Assembly (NCBI GenBank): GCA_036898165.1 | Contig: CM072535.1 | Coordinates: 10,363,448 to 10,427,447 of the forward strand | Direction of reading: 5' to 3' | Source of the DNA: Silybum marianum | Taxonomy: Eukaryota > Streptophyta > Magnoliopsida > Asterales > Asteraceae | DNA length: 64,000 bases | Shown: positions 22,571 to 34,400 of the stretch, piece after piece | Position numbering within the stretch: the first letter of the stretch is position 1 | Layout of the letters: every line of letters starts with the position of its first letter | Notes under the pieces: model-generated | Database searches by the model: none | What the model was told of the DNA's origin: nothing | The model's input: only the letters and a program-made list of their open reading frames with translations | Program-made: the position numbers and the translations under genes

Positions 22571-23182
22571 CTAACGCATCAACATCCCAATCAATACTCC
22601 TAACACCACCACCAAGACTCCTATGACCCAAAACAAATATGCATATAATCTCCGAATCGTCCTTTTAGCATCACGGGCAACACCCAGAACACTAGTCATA
22701 TAAGCATTATGAGTGTTCAATGCCGAAAATAAGTCGTCTAGGGAGTGCTGGTGATAGCCCAGTCTACTCTGATGAAGTCCTACTCTATCCGCCAATTCTG
22801 TGACCCAAATGTGCTCCGATGTAGTCATGCCTTGCGGCGGTGGCACAGGAACTCCGATCGCTGGGGAAGGAGGAGTCACACTTCGCGACCTGGATCGCAT
22901 CTGAGATGGTTCTCCCGATGGCACGGAAGGAATCGTGAAAGTCACTCTCCGAAGAGGGAGAATGCGCTTGCGGACAGTCCTTATCGTCCTTGGCCCGCGA
23001 GATGTCCACTCACCGGTAGGTATGGGTACGGGCATTGGAACAGAAGATCGAGCAGAAGAGTCGGCAGATTCCTCTTCATGACTATGCTCGGATGGGTCAT
23101 AGTCATCATAGTTTGTGTCGGCTCTCCTAACCCTGCTGGTAACATAACCGGATTCATCTGGGGAGTGGTCGGATGTGGACAT
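22571..23182 (-). CDS. G1 small ORF upstream of gag with C-terminal membrane segment
   Basis: 203 codons, intact, in the leader between the primer site and gag. The N-terminal half is Ser/Asp/Glu-rich, the middle is Pro/Arg/Ser-rich (MRSRSRSVTPPSPAIGVPVP), then a helical part, and residues 181-201 form a very hydrophobic segment (YLFWVIGVLVVVLGVLIGML) with only two residues after it. That layout resembles a tail-anchored membrane protein. I do not recognise a family. Being open while gag and pol have gathered stops is suggestive but not proof of a protein. The 306 bases between it and gag show nothing else. Confidence 0.55.
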   Translation of the reverse strand: MSTSDHSPDESGYVTSRVRRADTNYDDYDPSEHSHEEESADSSARSSVPMPVPIPTGEWTSRGPRTIRTVRKRILPLRRVTFTIPSVPSGEPSQMRSRSRSVTPPSPAIGVPVPPPQGMTTSEHIWVTELADRVGLHQSRLGYHQHSLDDLFSALNTHNAYMTSVLGVARDAKRTIRRLYAYLFWVIGVLVVVLGVLIGMLMR

Positions 23183-23516
23183 AGTGCTGAGATAAAAAAA
23201 AAAAAATTTATAAATATCAGAAACATTTTATAATAATCATGTGAACTCACATAAAATCATATTTCTCATTTTGAAGTGAAAGATTTCCCGATCGATTCCT
23301 ATTTTTAGAATAATTTAATGCAAGTCCTTTCTTATTCATACCATATTTAGACATAGGTGATCAGGCTTTGCCTAATTATGATATGTTAGATCGTTGCTTA
23401 TTCTAATTATACTAGTAGTGAGCTTTTTAAATTTATCTACGAAATTAGTTTTTCAATTTTTTTTTTGGTTATAGTATTTGGTTTCAATAGAAAACCGGTG
23501 TTCTCTATAATCTATA

Positions 23517-23528
23517 GCTCTGATACCA
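23517..23528 (-). other. G1 primer-binding site (tRNA-Met)
   Basis: The minus strand reads TGGTATCAGAGC, complementary to the 3' end of initiator tRNA-Met, four bases inside the 5' LTR. Confidence 0.9.
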
Positions 23529-23532
23529 AGTC

Positions 23533-26500
23533 TGTCACACCCCGCTAAAGCGGAAACACGAGGCGTGATAGCGCAAGATTTCATAAAAATAGGATAAAAA
23601 CAACACCAACCATCCATTCAAATACATAACAGTTTAAGTTTAAAATTTTACATCGCATCAACTAAAAGTTCTAACAAAATAAAGTAAACTAAGTGTTTCA
23701 ACTAAACAGTTTCAAATAAACAAGATGATTGATGTCGATGCGCCCACATAATAGAAAGATTCGGTTAATCTTTTCTTACCCCTGAAAAGCATGATAAAAA
23801 CAAGATCAACTACAAAGAGTTGGTGAGTTCACAGGTTTTCAATATTTCAAACATCCATTTGTATAAGTGAATATGAGCAAAATAAATTTTTGGCACTTAT
23901 TAATATCTTAAAACGTCAAGGCATTATGTACTCTAATTTTTTAGTATATAAAGAGCCACCACTAAACCTTTCGACCACAATTTTTTTTTATTGTTAATTC
24001 TACCTTAGTGGTGGGACTAATATCCCACATATGTAGAACCTTCGTTTCTTTTAAGTACAGTGCACCCCTACCTGTAGTTTTTAGGTGGGATTGTCCGTCC
24101 AAATAGCACAATCCACAAATACCCTCGGCTCCTCACTTGAGTTAATAGTAGTGTACAAACTTTTATGTTACATTTTACTCGATATAACTATTAGTGTACA
24201 TGCCTTAGTGTCCACAACATCAAATTTAACAAAATTTCATAATCATAATGAAAATAGCTCATATAACATATTCAATCATGTTTTTCACCCCAAATCGTAT
24301 AAAATACCTTGAAAGAGGGGCTGTGAATACTCACCTTTTAGCAAAGCTCCGCGACACAAAACAACACAATCCGATCCCCACACGACGACCTAACGCTTCC
24401 CTATCAAAGAGTAATACTCAAAACCGTCACTTATAGGTCTAATACTACTTATAGAGGTGAAGAAATCTTAAGCCCATAAGTGTCTATATATGTCCAATTA
24501 CACAAAATGCCCACTTGCTCGTTAATATCGTAATTTATACCGAAAGTAATCTTATTATCCATCACATGATCAACATTTATAGAAATCAATTAAGTCCATA
24601 ATTTCTCTTCTGGACAGAAACCAATTGTCCTAAATATGATCAGTTTTCAAGTGCTTCCAAAAGGAGCTAGTCTCCTATCTTTTTATACAAGATATAGTAC
24701 TGAGTTATGGTCATTGTGACCAAATTTCATGCCTTTTGGACATGTAAAAGTGGTTCAAATAATTCATGCAAAACATTATGTCACAACCGGTAAAACAGAT
24801 TACACCATGTTAGTAAATCACTCATTTAAGGAGTTCTACTAAGTGTTTTCTAGAATTTCCAGTTGGATTGGAAAGATAACTCATAGAGGAAACGTTTGAG
24901 ATAAAAATCACTCATTTTGAAGAAATTATGAAGAATATATAGCACCTCAAAGTGGTATGTACCATTCTGTCATTTCTTGACAGATTGCACACCTACTTTG
25001 AATAATTTGGTTAATGCCTCATATCTTCATATTTTTGAGTGAAATTAGGTTCATAAGAACCCTAACTCAATAAAGAAAGTTGTAGAAGACGATTCATGCA
25101 TTAAAGACAAATAACAAAAGAGGTATTAACATACAAAGTAGAGTTTAGCTGCTGGTGGTTTCACAGATTGCACACCTAAAGTATTTTAAGTGTTTGGAGG
25201 GACAAAACTCCATATTTTTAAGTGATTCCACTTGAAAACTGAATATAACTCACAAAACTAACTCTCAAAAGAAAAATCATCCTTTTTCATTGAGTTTTGC
25301 AAGAGATATGGTCATTTGAACATGCATGCACAAACCTGTCATTGGTTGACAGTTTGCACACTCATTTTGTTTCAACTAGTTGGGACCTCAAATCACCATA
25401 TTTTTTAATGAAATCAGTGGCATTTGAAAGATAACTCATTAAATTAACTTACAGAAGAAAAATCAAGTAATTTGGATGGATATTCAAAGAGTTATGATCG
25501 TTCAAAGTAGGGTTTGCCTACTGTTGAACTTTGAGATGCACATGCATCTTCATATGAGCATTTGGGGGGTCAAAACTCAATGTTTTTGAGTGAGACCACT
25601 TGGATTAGAACCCCAACTCACTAAATAAACTTGTAGATAGAAGATTCATGACATTTGAACATGTTTATTGCAAGAAATGGACGATTTTTGCACATGCAAT
25701 AAATCTGTCAGCACCAAAAATCTCCATTGTAGTTCAAAAACACATAAAATCATGATTTTCACCTATTTTCTTGAGTTTTATTGTGTGGATCATAGATTAT
25801 CACCATTGTATGAACATTTATAAATGTTTTGGTGTATAATCTCTCCACAAACTCAGAATTTAGGATAATAGAAGAAATAGTTATGAAAAATGTAAGAAAA
25901 ATGGGGTTTTCCACCCAAAAATGGTAAGAAAATGAGTGTAAAGTTGTTACCTTGTTTGGATGATGATTAGAGCTTCTAAATCCCTTGATGATTCTTGACC
26001 TTTGATGGTGAAAATGTATAAAACTCAGCTGAACTAGAGGGAAAGGAGAGTTCTAGAAATGGATTTTGAGTTTAGAGAGAGAAAGGAGAGTGAAATTTGA
26101 ATTTTCAACATGCAAAATGAGGAGGAAATGAAAAAAAATGTATTTATATGGGGGATTAGGGGGGAGGCCGGCCATGGGGGCCCAATCCTCTCAAAATCAT
26201 ATATTTGTTTTTATAAATAAAATAAAACTCAAGCCCAATTAAGAATACAATGTCATATTTCTTAATCTTTGGCCTTTTTCCTCAAAATGCAAGCCCAAAA
26301 GTGATTAAATTCTTTAAAATTAAATCTTTTTTATACTTGACACATTAAAACTATATATTTTATATAAATTGGGTACAAATTAGAGCATTTGGCACTATAT
26401 AGGACATTTCGGACAGTTACGGGTCGGAACCGGACATTTTAAGCGACTACCGGAAATGCTAGGGATTTTTCGGCCATTCTAAACCAACTAACTTCTATTC

Positions 26501-26576
26501 TTAAAATTAAACTATATAAACACTAATAAACTTAATAGAAGCTAACCTGAAAAGCTCGAATTTGACAAGTGTCACA
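23533..26576 (-). repeat. G1 5' LTR (3,044 bp)
   Basis: TG...CA ends, followed at 26577 by the AACAT target duplication. It aligns throughout with 14737-17779. It should hold the promoter of G1, but I could not assign a TATA box with confidence. Confidence 0.95.
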
Positions 26577-29354
26577 AACATAGAAGATTTTATTGAATTT
26601 TCATTGCGATAATGATAATTACAATTATTCTTAAATCTGTCTTTTCTAGTATCAGTTGTTCTAAAGAACTTCCTATCTAGACTAGACGTATGTTTAGAAT
26701 CTGAAATATTCTTCAGTGGAGATTTCCTCGGATTTACCTTCTCAGAAGCTTTTGTATTTACTGAAACAGGAACAGAAAGATTTGATTTCCATTTACCTTT
26801 CTGAACATAAGAAAGTTTTGGAGGATAAGAGTTAGGAAGTTGGATAGGGATCTTCTTTTTAAGTTTTTCTTCTTTTTCAAGATCAAGACAAGATTTAGCT
26901 TTCAGACACATTCCTATAAAATCTGGATGTATAAAAAAGGTTTTCGTTGTTCAGAAGGAACAGAGAAAATCGGAATGTCACTTGAATTTTTTTGAGCATT
27001 CATTCCAGAAGCTCTTATCTCCAGAGATTCATTTGTAAAGAGAAAAGGGGCGTCTTTGTTTTTTATGATCTCTGGAGTTTTAGCATAAATAGGAGATTGA
27101 TGTTCAAGATGAGAGAGATATGCTTCTGAATTGTCAAAGAAATTCTCACTTTGATCATCATTTTCCCATGGTTATGTGATTTCTTCTAAATCCTCTTGAG
27201 TTTCAGAAAGATTTAAATCAATAAATGAACAAGGAAATATCTCTGGATTATTTTCTAACTTTTGTTTGTCATTTTCAAGTTTAAAACAATTATCCAGAGT
27301 CAAGAGAAGATCTTTTTCAAAACTAAGTCTTAATTCCTCCTCTTCTTGAATAGGAATAAACGCATCAGCCTCTGGATTCAATTTTGTAAGAACACTTGAA
27401 CCAAACTTGAAAATATCATCCTTCTTCTGAATTTGATTTAGATTAATATTAGTCTTTTCAGAAGAATATGTAATGTTTTTAAACTTGAGTTTCCGTTGAT
27501 GATGACCATTTTCAGTTTTAGATCGTTTAAAACATGATTGTTCAAAAATAATTGGAAACACAGGCTTCTGTTGTTGTCCTATACAAAAAACAGAGTTTAA
27601 ACCAGATTTCTTTTCACACGTATAGGGATCTAAATCTTCAAAGCCGATTCCAGATCTTCCTACTTGTGTACTTATTTTCTCATGAACTTTTTGAGCATCC
27701 AGATATGTTTTGATCTGGTGCGTTTTGTTTTGAAGTTCAATGTACAGAAATTCTCTTTCTTTTTTAAAGTAGTTTTTAAGTGCTACAGAATTTAATCTGT
27801 CACTTTCCTTAACTTGAATTTCCTTATCCTTTTCTTCCAGAAGTTTCTTACAACTCAAGTGCTCCTTTTTTAACAAAACTTTTGTGTCTTTCAAGGTTTA
27901 AGAAATTTTTTCTTTTTCTGTGTCAAGTTCCAGTTTTTCTTCTATTAAGATATCCATCTCTCTTTTGGAAATATCTCTTTCACTTTGTATTGTGGAAAGA
28001 GTTTTCTCAATATTTTTTCGTAACTTCTTTTCAGTTGTAACCTTTTGCTTAAGTACCTCAAAATTATTTGATAAAAGCACAATTATATTCTCAAGTTCAG
28101 AAGATTCAGAAAGAGTACTAACCGGTGATTCAGAAGGCTGTTCTTCTGATTCATTTGTATTTGCCATTCCACAAAACATGGCCTCATCACCGCTGGACTC
28201 ATCTCTGATCCAGTTTTCTTTCTCAGCATAGTGGGCTCTTTCAGTAACATTATACTTGTATTTATTTTTGTAATATGTTTTGTCTTTATCCAAAGCCCCT
28301 CTGCAATCCTTCGAGTAATGACCCGGCTTGCCACATCTGTAACATACATCTTTCTTTTTCTTCATTTCCTCTTCCTTCTTTTCTGTCTCAGTCTTCTCAG
28401 GTATCTAAATCTCTTGTTTAGGAGTATAGTTAGAGCGATCAGACCTTCTATTTCCTTGAGAAGCCCTATTTCCAAAACGGTTTGTAAACTGTTTGGTAAT
28501 AAGAGCCAAGGACTCAGCAAATGCCTTTATTTCATCATCAGAATCAGAATCTTCTTCTGACATGAATGCCTTGTTTTTCACTCTTCTATCTTCACTTTTT
28601 CTTCTGGTAGCTCCCTTTGTTTCAGAAATCAAGGCCAGAGGTCCACCTATAGTTGTTTCTTTTGCACAACCTCCTTCTCATGAGCTTGAAGAGTTCCAAA
28701 TACATTGTGTAGAGACCATTGCTCAAGATCTTGATTAGCTTGTAAAGACATGGATAGATTTGACCATTCTGGATTTAATCTCTTTAAGAATAAGACATTA
28801 TTGTCTTCCTTTGATCGAACAGTATCACATCGTTTGCATAGATTTATCAGATTATTAAATCTATGAAAAGTATGTTCCAGAGATTCATCTGCAACGGCCT
28901 GGAAGCTGTTGTATTCGTTCAGAGCTTGAGCTCTTCGATTTTTGTTCATTTTAGCACCACCTTCCAGAAGATTTTCTAACTGATCCCATAATTCCTAAGC
29001 AGTATCACAGGAATACAGAGATTGAAAAATCTCATTCAGAATAGCCATGATAAGAAGAGTTTTTGCCTTTTTAGCAAGTTCAACTTTGGCCTTTTCCTCA
29101 TCATTCCAATTTTCCCTTAGCTTTGGAACTTTTCGGTCAGGGATTTCATCAGTATTGGTAGTGGCAGGAACTCTTGGAACTGTAGTCATTGGTACGAAGG
29201 GACCATTTTGAACAATAGGATAAAGTTCAATATCCAATCCTTCATAGAAATTTATCATTCGAATCTTCCATTGTGGATATTCACCACGAATAAGAGTTGG
29301 AGGTTTGGTCAGATAACCACAGGTGTAAACAGCATTCAAATTTGAATTTGCCAT
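26577..29354 (-). pseudogene. S1 gag (capsid, zinc knuckle, coiled-coil tail)
   Basis: The start at 29354 (MANSNLNAV) is preferred to the upstream ATG at 29420 because it opens the conserved region and lies after a poly-A/T leader. GEYPQWKIRM is the Sirevirus gag signature. Stops occur near 28995, 28640 and 28400. The zinc knuckle CYRCGKPGHYSKDC is at about 28303-28344. After it comes a long Lys/Glu-rich coiled-coil tail (28110-27172) ending near RFKNNCNYHYRNEN, where G1 is inserted at 26577. The long tail after the zinc knuckle is typical of Sireviruses. Confidence 0.88.
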
Positions 29355-29615
29355 TTTTTTTAAAATCAAGAAGAATGTAAAGACAGATTTGAGTTGAAAT
29401 CTAGAACAAGTAAATTTCAATCGAATTGAACAACAAAATTTTACTAATTCTTCAAAATTTTAACTACAATTACCACTGTTTTAGACATAATTGCTGTAAA
29501 TCTTTGTAGAACAGGGTGGAATTATGAACAGTAGTTAAAACAGGAGATTACTGAATGAATAAAGAGAGAAATTTCCAAATGGAGGAGATCTAATAATCAA
29601 TAGAGTGATTATCAA

Positions 29616-29627
29616 GCTCTGATACCA
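29616..29627 (-). other. S1 primer-binding site (tRNA-Met)
   Basis: TGGTATCAGAGC on the minus strand, two bases from the 5' LTR. The 260-base leader up to gag shows nothing else. Confidence 0.9.
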
Positions 29628-29629
29628 AT

Positions 29630-30031
29630 TGTTGGTTCCAGATTCTCTTCTTCAAAGATTAATCGATTAATTCATACAACAGAGTATAAGCGGAAGCAAT
29701 TAATATCGATTAATCAACAGTAATAAGAATCAATCAAAGATTGAGGAACATATTAACTTTGTATTATAACCTGAATGACGATTACAAATACATGGAATGA
29801 CGCACAATGAGTTCTTCAATATAGCAATTAGATCGACAACTTTTATAGTAGAGAAAAGATCTATTTATACAAATAGAATAAAGTAAGAGTCAAAATCCTA
29901 ACCTATTACAAACTGACACGTGTGAGATGGGAGCGTGTAACAAACTAATCAGTTGCAAAAGGTAGACATGCTGGATGTGTGTGCCACGTCATATTCTTCA
30001 TCTTATGGTTCATACTTTCAAATGTGTAACA
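29630..30031 (-). repeat. S1 5' LTR (402 bp)
   Basis: Same ends and length as 6068-6469 with few differences. It is followed by the second CCTAG at 30032-30036 and contains the ACACGTGT palindrome (CACGTG at 29917-29922). Confidence 0.93.
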
Positions 30032-30889
30032 CCTAGAATTCAAGTCTTTCAACAATCAGCTTCAAAGCCTCAACCATCAAGTCTCTATCTCTCTTTGCCA
30101 TCTTCTTGTCTGCTTGATCGTCTCAATTCTTCTAAGCTTCCAACTGAAGCTTGACAGTCTTCAAAGTACCATCACAGTAGCAAGTTATTTCACTAAACCG
30201 CATATACAACTTTTTGTTTGCTATACCCTTGGAGATGATTCCAAACTATAGTTGTTTAATTAACAAATAAGAAGGCAGGTCTTCAATATCACTGAGACTC
30301 TGGTTCTGCTTCATAAGCTTCAGCTTAGGCTGATTACTCTCTATTCCCATTTGGATATCATGCACATACGCTTGATAGATATAATACTTGAGAAAGCTCA
30401 TCAACTTATCATATGCCTTCATATAATCGTAATTCCGACATGTCATGTCTCTGAAATCTTCGACCATATCTACCAGATCATCAATAGTCAGATTAACAAA
30501 ATCTGCTTTAGTAAACTCATATTGTTTCAGATCTCATCGTTGAATCGCAAAGAATAAATTTTCGAAACCCAGATACGACTATGTAGAAATGTTGATAGTT
30601 TGGAAATAACAATGTTTAGTGTTGACTTGAGCTCTCGGCATCCTCAAATGATTAACTGTAAACAAATAACGACATTCTTCATCTGGAGAAAGAGTCAACA
30701 CACCCAACTTCTTGACTTCATTTAACGGCTCAAGATGACGAGTGAAAAACTTCCTTTTAGTGTTTTCTAGAAAACGAATGTAAATCCTTTGAATGCGCCA
30801 CTAAGATGCCAAGTTTTCTTGGGTTCTGACTGGCCTAGGAAGATTCTATGGACATAAGATCCTGGGAATAGGAACTTCTTCAAGAATGG
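30032..30889 (-). pseudogene. S0 extra ORF, C-terminal domain segment
   Basis: Read from 30889 down: KRKFFTRHLEPLNEVKKLGVLTLSPDEE, then QYEFTKADFVNLTIDDLVDMVEDF, HDIQMGIESNQPKL and a CDGTLKTV block near 30170. These match the C-terminal domains of the S2 and S4 copies (EADFQN, TDFQVAYV, CCNGTL). Several stops interrupt it. The left edge joins 6067 across S1, and the right edge joins 47486 across S2. Confidence 0.7.
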
Positions 30890-31327
30890 TGTTAGATCCC
30901 AAACAATCAAGAATGTAGAAAGATTAAAGAACAAGAACAAGAATTGGGTCATTGAAGTTGTATGTCGTATTTGATTACTGAACAGTATTACAAAATGTGT
31001 ATCTTTACAAGCTTTATCTATCAACGTTAGTTCTAACAATTTAACAAACTATATATTTATATACAAATGGAAATGCTAAAGATACAATACAAAAATGACA
31101 GACAGATTCAGAACTGCTTCTGAACTTCTTAAGAACTTCTTCAGAAGTGTCTTTAGAACTATCTTCAGAACTTCTTCAGAATCTTCAGAACTTCTTCAGA
31201 ATCTTCAGAACTTCTGAAGTAGCCACTTCAGAAGTTATTCCTTAGGCTTTGCTTTGCTTGTCTTCAGACTTCTGAACCTTTCTCTTCAGAACCAGTCTTC
31301 TTTTGAAGCTACTTCTGATATCTATCA
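30890..31327 (-). repeat. S2 3' LTR (438 bp)
   Basis: Starts TGTTAGATCCC and ends TCTATCA. Contains a TTCAGAA/CTTCTTCAGAA repeat array (about 31110-31240). It has one more 20-bp repeat unit than the 5' LTR, which explains the length difference. Confidence 0.92.
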
Positions 31328-31341
31328 ATCTCCCCCTTAGC
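31328..31341 (-). other. S2 polypurine tract
   Basis: GCTAAGGGGGAGAT on the minus strand, directly before the 3' LTR. Confidence 0.8.
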
Positions 31342-31481
31342 TTCAAAAGTTCAAATCATACTTCCAGAAGTTCAAAATCTCTCTTACCTCTTTAAGAATA
31401 AGATTTATGTATTCCAATATAGATTCAATTATTCTGATCATCTCCTTTGCCAGCTTTTTGTATTTCTCCCATTCCTCATCA

Positions 31482-34400
31482 CTAAGTTTCTTTTCTTTTA
31501 TTCTTCTTCTTCTCCAGTTTTTCTCTTATAATCATAAGAGTTCCATTACAGCATTTGTGCAGTTCTTCAAATCTTACAAATAGCAATCTATCAAAACACT
31601 TGCACACAAAGCTTGGAGGCTGAATGACCAGAGTACTTCTTTTGAGATTTTCAATATCTGGTAAGCTTAAGTTTGGAGCACTCATATGAATCTTTTTTTT
31701 GTTCATAACATAAGCCACTTGGAAATCTGTTTTAGCTGCATAAATAAATTCTCTGTGCAGGCCATCTCTGAGAACTGTAAAAGATTTTCTAAACTTGGCA
31801 ATGGAGTCATGAAAGGGATACAAACTTCTGTATACTCTTAAGAGATATCTGAGGTAAGCATTCTGAAAATCAGCCTCTATAAAAGTGGAAATCTCACCAT
31901 CTTTTCTTTCAACAGTGAAATAAGCATGCTTGTAATTATTTTTCTGCTTTAGATCAGTAGTGATTACTTTCACTATTGGACTTTCTTTTCGTACTTGACT
32001 TACAGGGAGTCTGATTTTTCTAATGATATCAGAATACCATTGTTTCCATCCAAATGACTTCTGAATCCAACAATCAATATAATTGAACTTTTGTTCATAT
32101 TCCATGAACATTTCTGGATGGAAGAATTCAAGAAACATGGTGAAAGCGTGTTCTTCAATCCTTTGCTCTTGTAAATGTTCAGATTCAGATTTCTGAGAAA
32201 TAGGAGCAATCTCTTCTAGAGAGTTTTCAGAAACTTTTTCCTTTCCCTTTTCAATTTCCTTCAGACTAACTTCTGAACTTTCCATCTTCTAAGAAAGTTT
32301 CTGAAATTCTTCAATATCTTGTTTCTTTGTGTGAATCTGAAAATCATAAACATTGCTCAGAAGATAATCAACTCCTTTGATTTGATTTACTCTTGTGTGC
32401 CCAGCCATAGAACTCTTTCTTACATAATCTCTGAAGAATATTCTTTCCTTGATCAAGTAAATTATTTCTTCTATTACATCAGATGAAGGAAGATATTGTT
32501 CTGCATACTCTATTAACCATTTCAGAGTAGAAATTGAGTACTTTGGTATATTTGAAACAATAAATGTCTTTGAATGATCTACTCCTGTTCTGTAAGTAAA
32601 TCCCAAATCTGGATTTGTGAAGACCTTTGTAATTCCATGTCTTTCAATACTTTCTGGCTCCAAGAGATTGACATTATCTAATCTGAATTCTAATGCCAGC
32701 TGAAAATCATGCTTAATTAGATTTCTGACATAGATCCCTATAATTCTTTTGATTTCAGAAACAACTTCAGAATCTTCTCTCTTGACACAAAAATTCAGAA
32801 CATTAAGCTTATCTTGCAACCTCAATTTGTACAAATCCAATAAAGAGAATTATGTCAAAGAACCATCTCTCCTTTCAGCTCCAAACTTACTATATACAAA
32901 TCATCTTCAAGAACTTTAGATATACATCTGATCTTCTTGATCAAGGTTGAGTCATGCAATTCTTGTAATCCATGTCTTTGTACATAAGACCTTACCTTTG
33001 AAATATAATCCTTAGACCACTCATCATTCACATAGCCTTCTAAGGTTGCATACTTGAGATTTCTTCTATACATGCCATAGTAATTATCTTCAGGAAAGAT
33101 AAGCTGACTTTCTCCAGAAATTTCAAAGATCATATCACTTTCATAAATTTGATCAACTATGGGTTCTTCAAGAATAGGAAAGTCAATAAGAGGAATATTT
33201 ATACAACTTCTGAACCTGACATGTGATTTGTCTGAAGCAATCATTAAGATTTCATCTGTAAAATCAAATGCCTCCATATGACTTAAATCAACCTCAATCT
33301 CAAACCACTTAGCTGGTTGATTAAGAAATTCGTTGAAGATCATTAGTCTTTCATCCAAGAATCTACACTCCAGATTCCTTGGATGATTCAAGATGATATA
33401 TCTCCAGCAATATTGACTAATCAACATGAAAAGATTTTCAGAAATTTCATAACTTTCAATTATTCTTAGAACTTGAGGTTTCCAAATAATCAGATCTCTG
33501 TTCTCATTTATTACAACATCATTTTCTAACTCCATTCCTTCATTCACTTCCATTTCTTCATCAAATAAAATCACATTAGATAGGTCACTTGGCTCTCCAA
33601 TAATATCTTCAAAAGCAAGATACTCATTTAACATTTCCTCATTTGAATAAGGAACAACATCTGTGTCTTCAGAACTAAGTTTGTTTTCAGAATCCATAGA
33701 CACCTATTCAGTCTCATATCCTTCTTCCACATTTTCTTCAAAAATGATTTTCTCAGCTTCTAATCCTTCATCTTCTGCATGTAGAATATCATCTATTGCT
33801 TCAGAAGTTTTGTTAGTTTCATCATTTACAATGTTTTGAACATCTTCAGAAGTTTTCTCAGAAGATCTTTCAGAAGTTTGAACTTGGGCTTCTTCAGAGG
33901 ACTTTTCAGAACTTTAAGCTTGTGGCATTGGAACATCTTCAAAGACTTTCTGTCTTTTCTCCCCCTCTTGATTTTCAGGATCATCCTGATCATCAAGACT
34001 TTGCTTTAAAGTCTTTGCCTGAGAACCACACTCTAATGCAGAAATACGATTATTTAAGGAGACTTGAGAATTTTGAATAGCAGACAGTTGATTTAGAATC
34101 TGAGATATATCATCATTTGTTGCAAATTCAGAAGATGCTGTTTGACTAAAAGAAGATGGCATTGTAGTCTTTAAAGATTAAACTGTGGAAATAACTTCAG
34201 AAAAGGAATCCATAATTGACTTTTGAAAAGTCTTGAAATCAGAAACAGTTGCCAGATGAAAATCATTCAATCTATCCACCACTTTCTTCTCCTGTCCATT
34301 AAACCTATCCTCCATCACCTTACAAGTTTTATCCGTCAATTCCTTAATGTCCTTCTAAATCTTTGCAAATTCAGAAGTACAGAAATCTTTGAATTCAGAA

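Larger units (their letters stand above)
14737..26576 (-). mobile_element. G1: complete Ty3/gypsy chromovirus (Tekay/Del-like)
   Basis: LTRs of 3,043 and 3,044 bp, target duplication AACAT (14732-14736 and 26577-26581), a tRNA-Met primer site and a polypurine tract. It has gag, protease, RT, RNase H, integrase and a C-terminal chromodomain-like region, plus an extra small ORF before gag. The very long LTRs and the chromodomain fit the Tekay (Del) clade. By eye the LTRs differ at roughly 1-2% of positions in the parts I compared. It inserted in S1 gag, so it is younger than S1. Several stops and one frameshift disable it. Confidence 0.92.
6068..30031 (-). mobile_element. S1: complete Sirevirus-like copia element (with G1 inside)
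   Basis: Two 402-bp LTRs (TG...CA), a 5-bp target duplication, a tRNA-Met primer site next to the 5' LTR and a polypurine tract next to the 3' LTR define the element. Read on the minus strand it has gag (29354 down), G1 inserted at 26577/14736, protease-integrase, RT-RNase H, a spacer with a 19-bp tandem polypurine repeat, and an extra ORF. Without G1 the element is about 12.1 kb. All ORFs carry stops or frameshifts. RT wording such as GSLLYLTASRPDIMFATC and SWTSKKQNC places it in the Maximus/SIRE lineage. Confidence 0.9.

Noticed and set aside
22745..23233. A 162-codon plus-strand ORF
   Set aside because: It is antisense to the G1 small ORF with its clear hydrophobic end segment and has no domain of its own.
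31110..31320. GAA/TTC arrays in S2-S4 LTRs as heat-shock elements, as in the heat-activated ONSEN element
   Set aside because: The canonical site needs GAA and TTC separated by two bases (nGAAnnTTCn). Here they are mostly one base apart (GAAcTTC, TTCaGAA), so the array does not fit.
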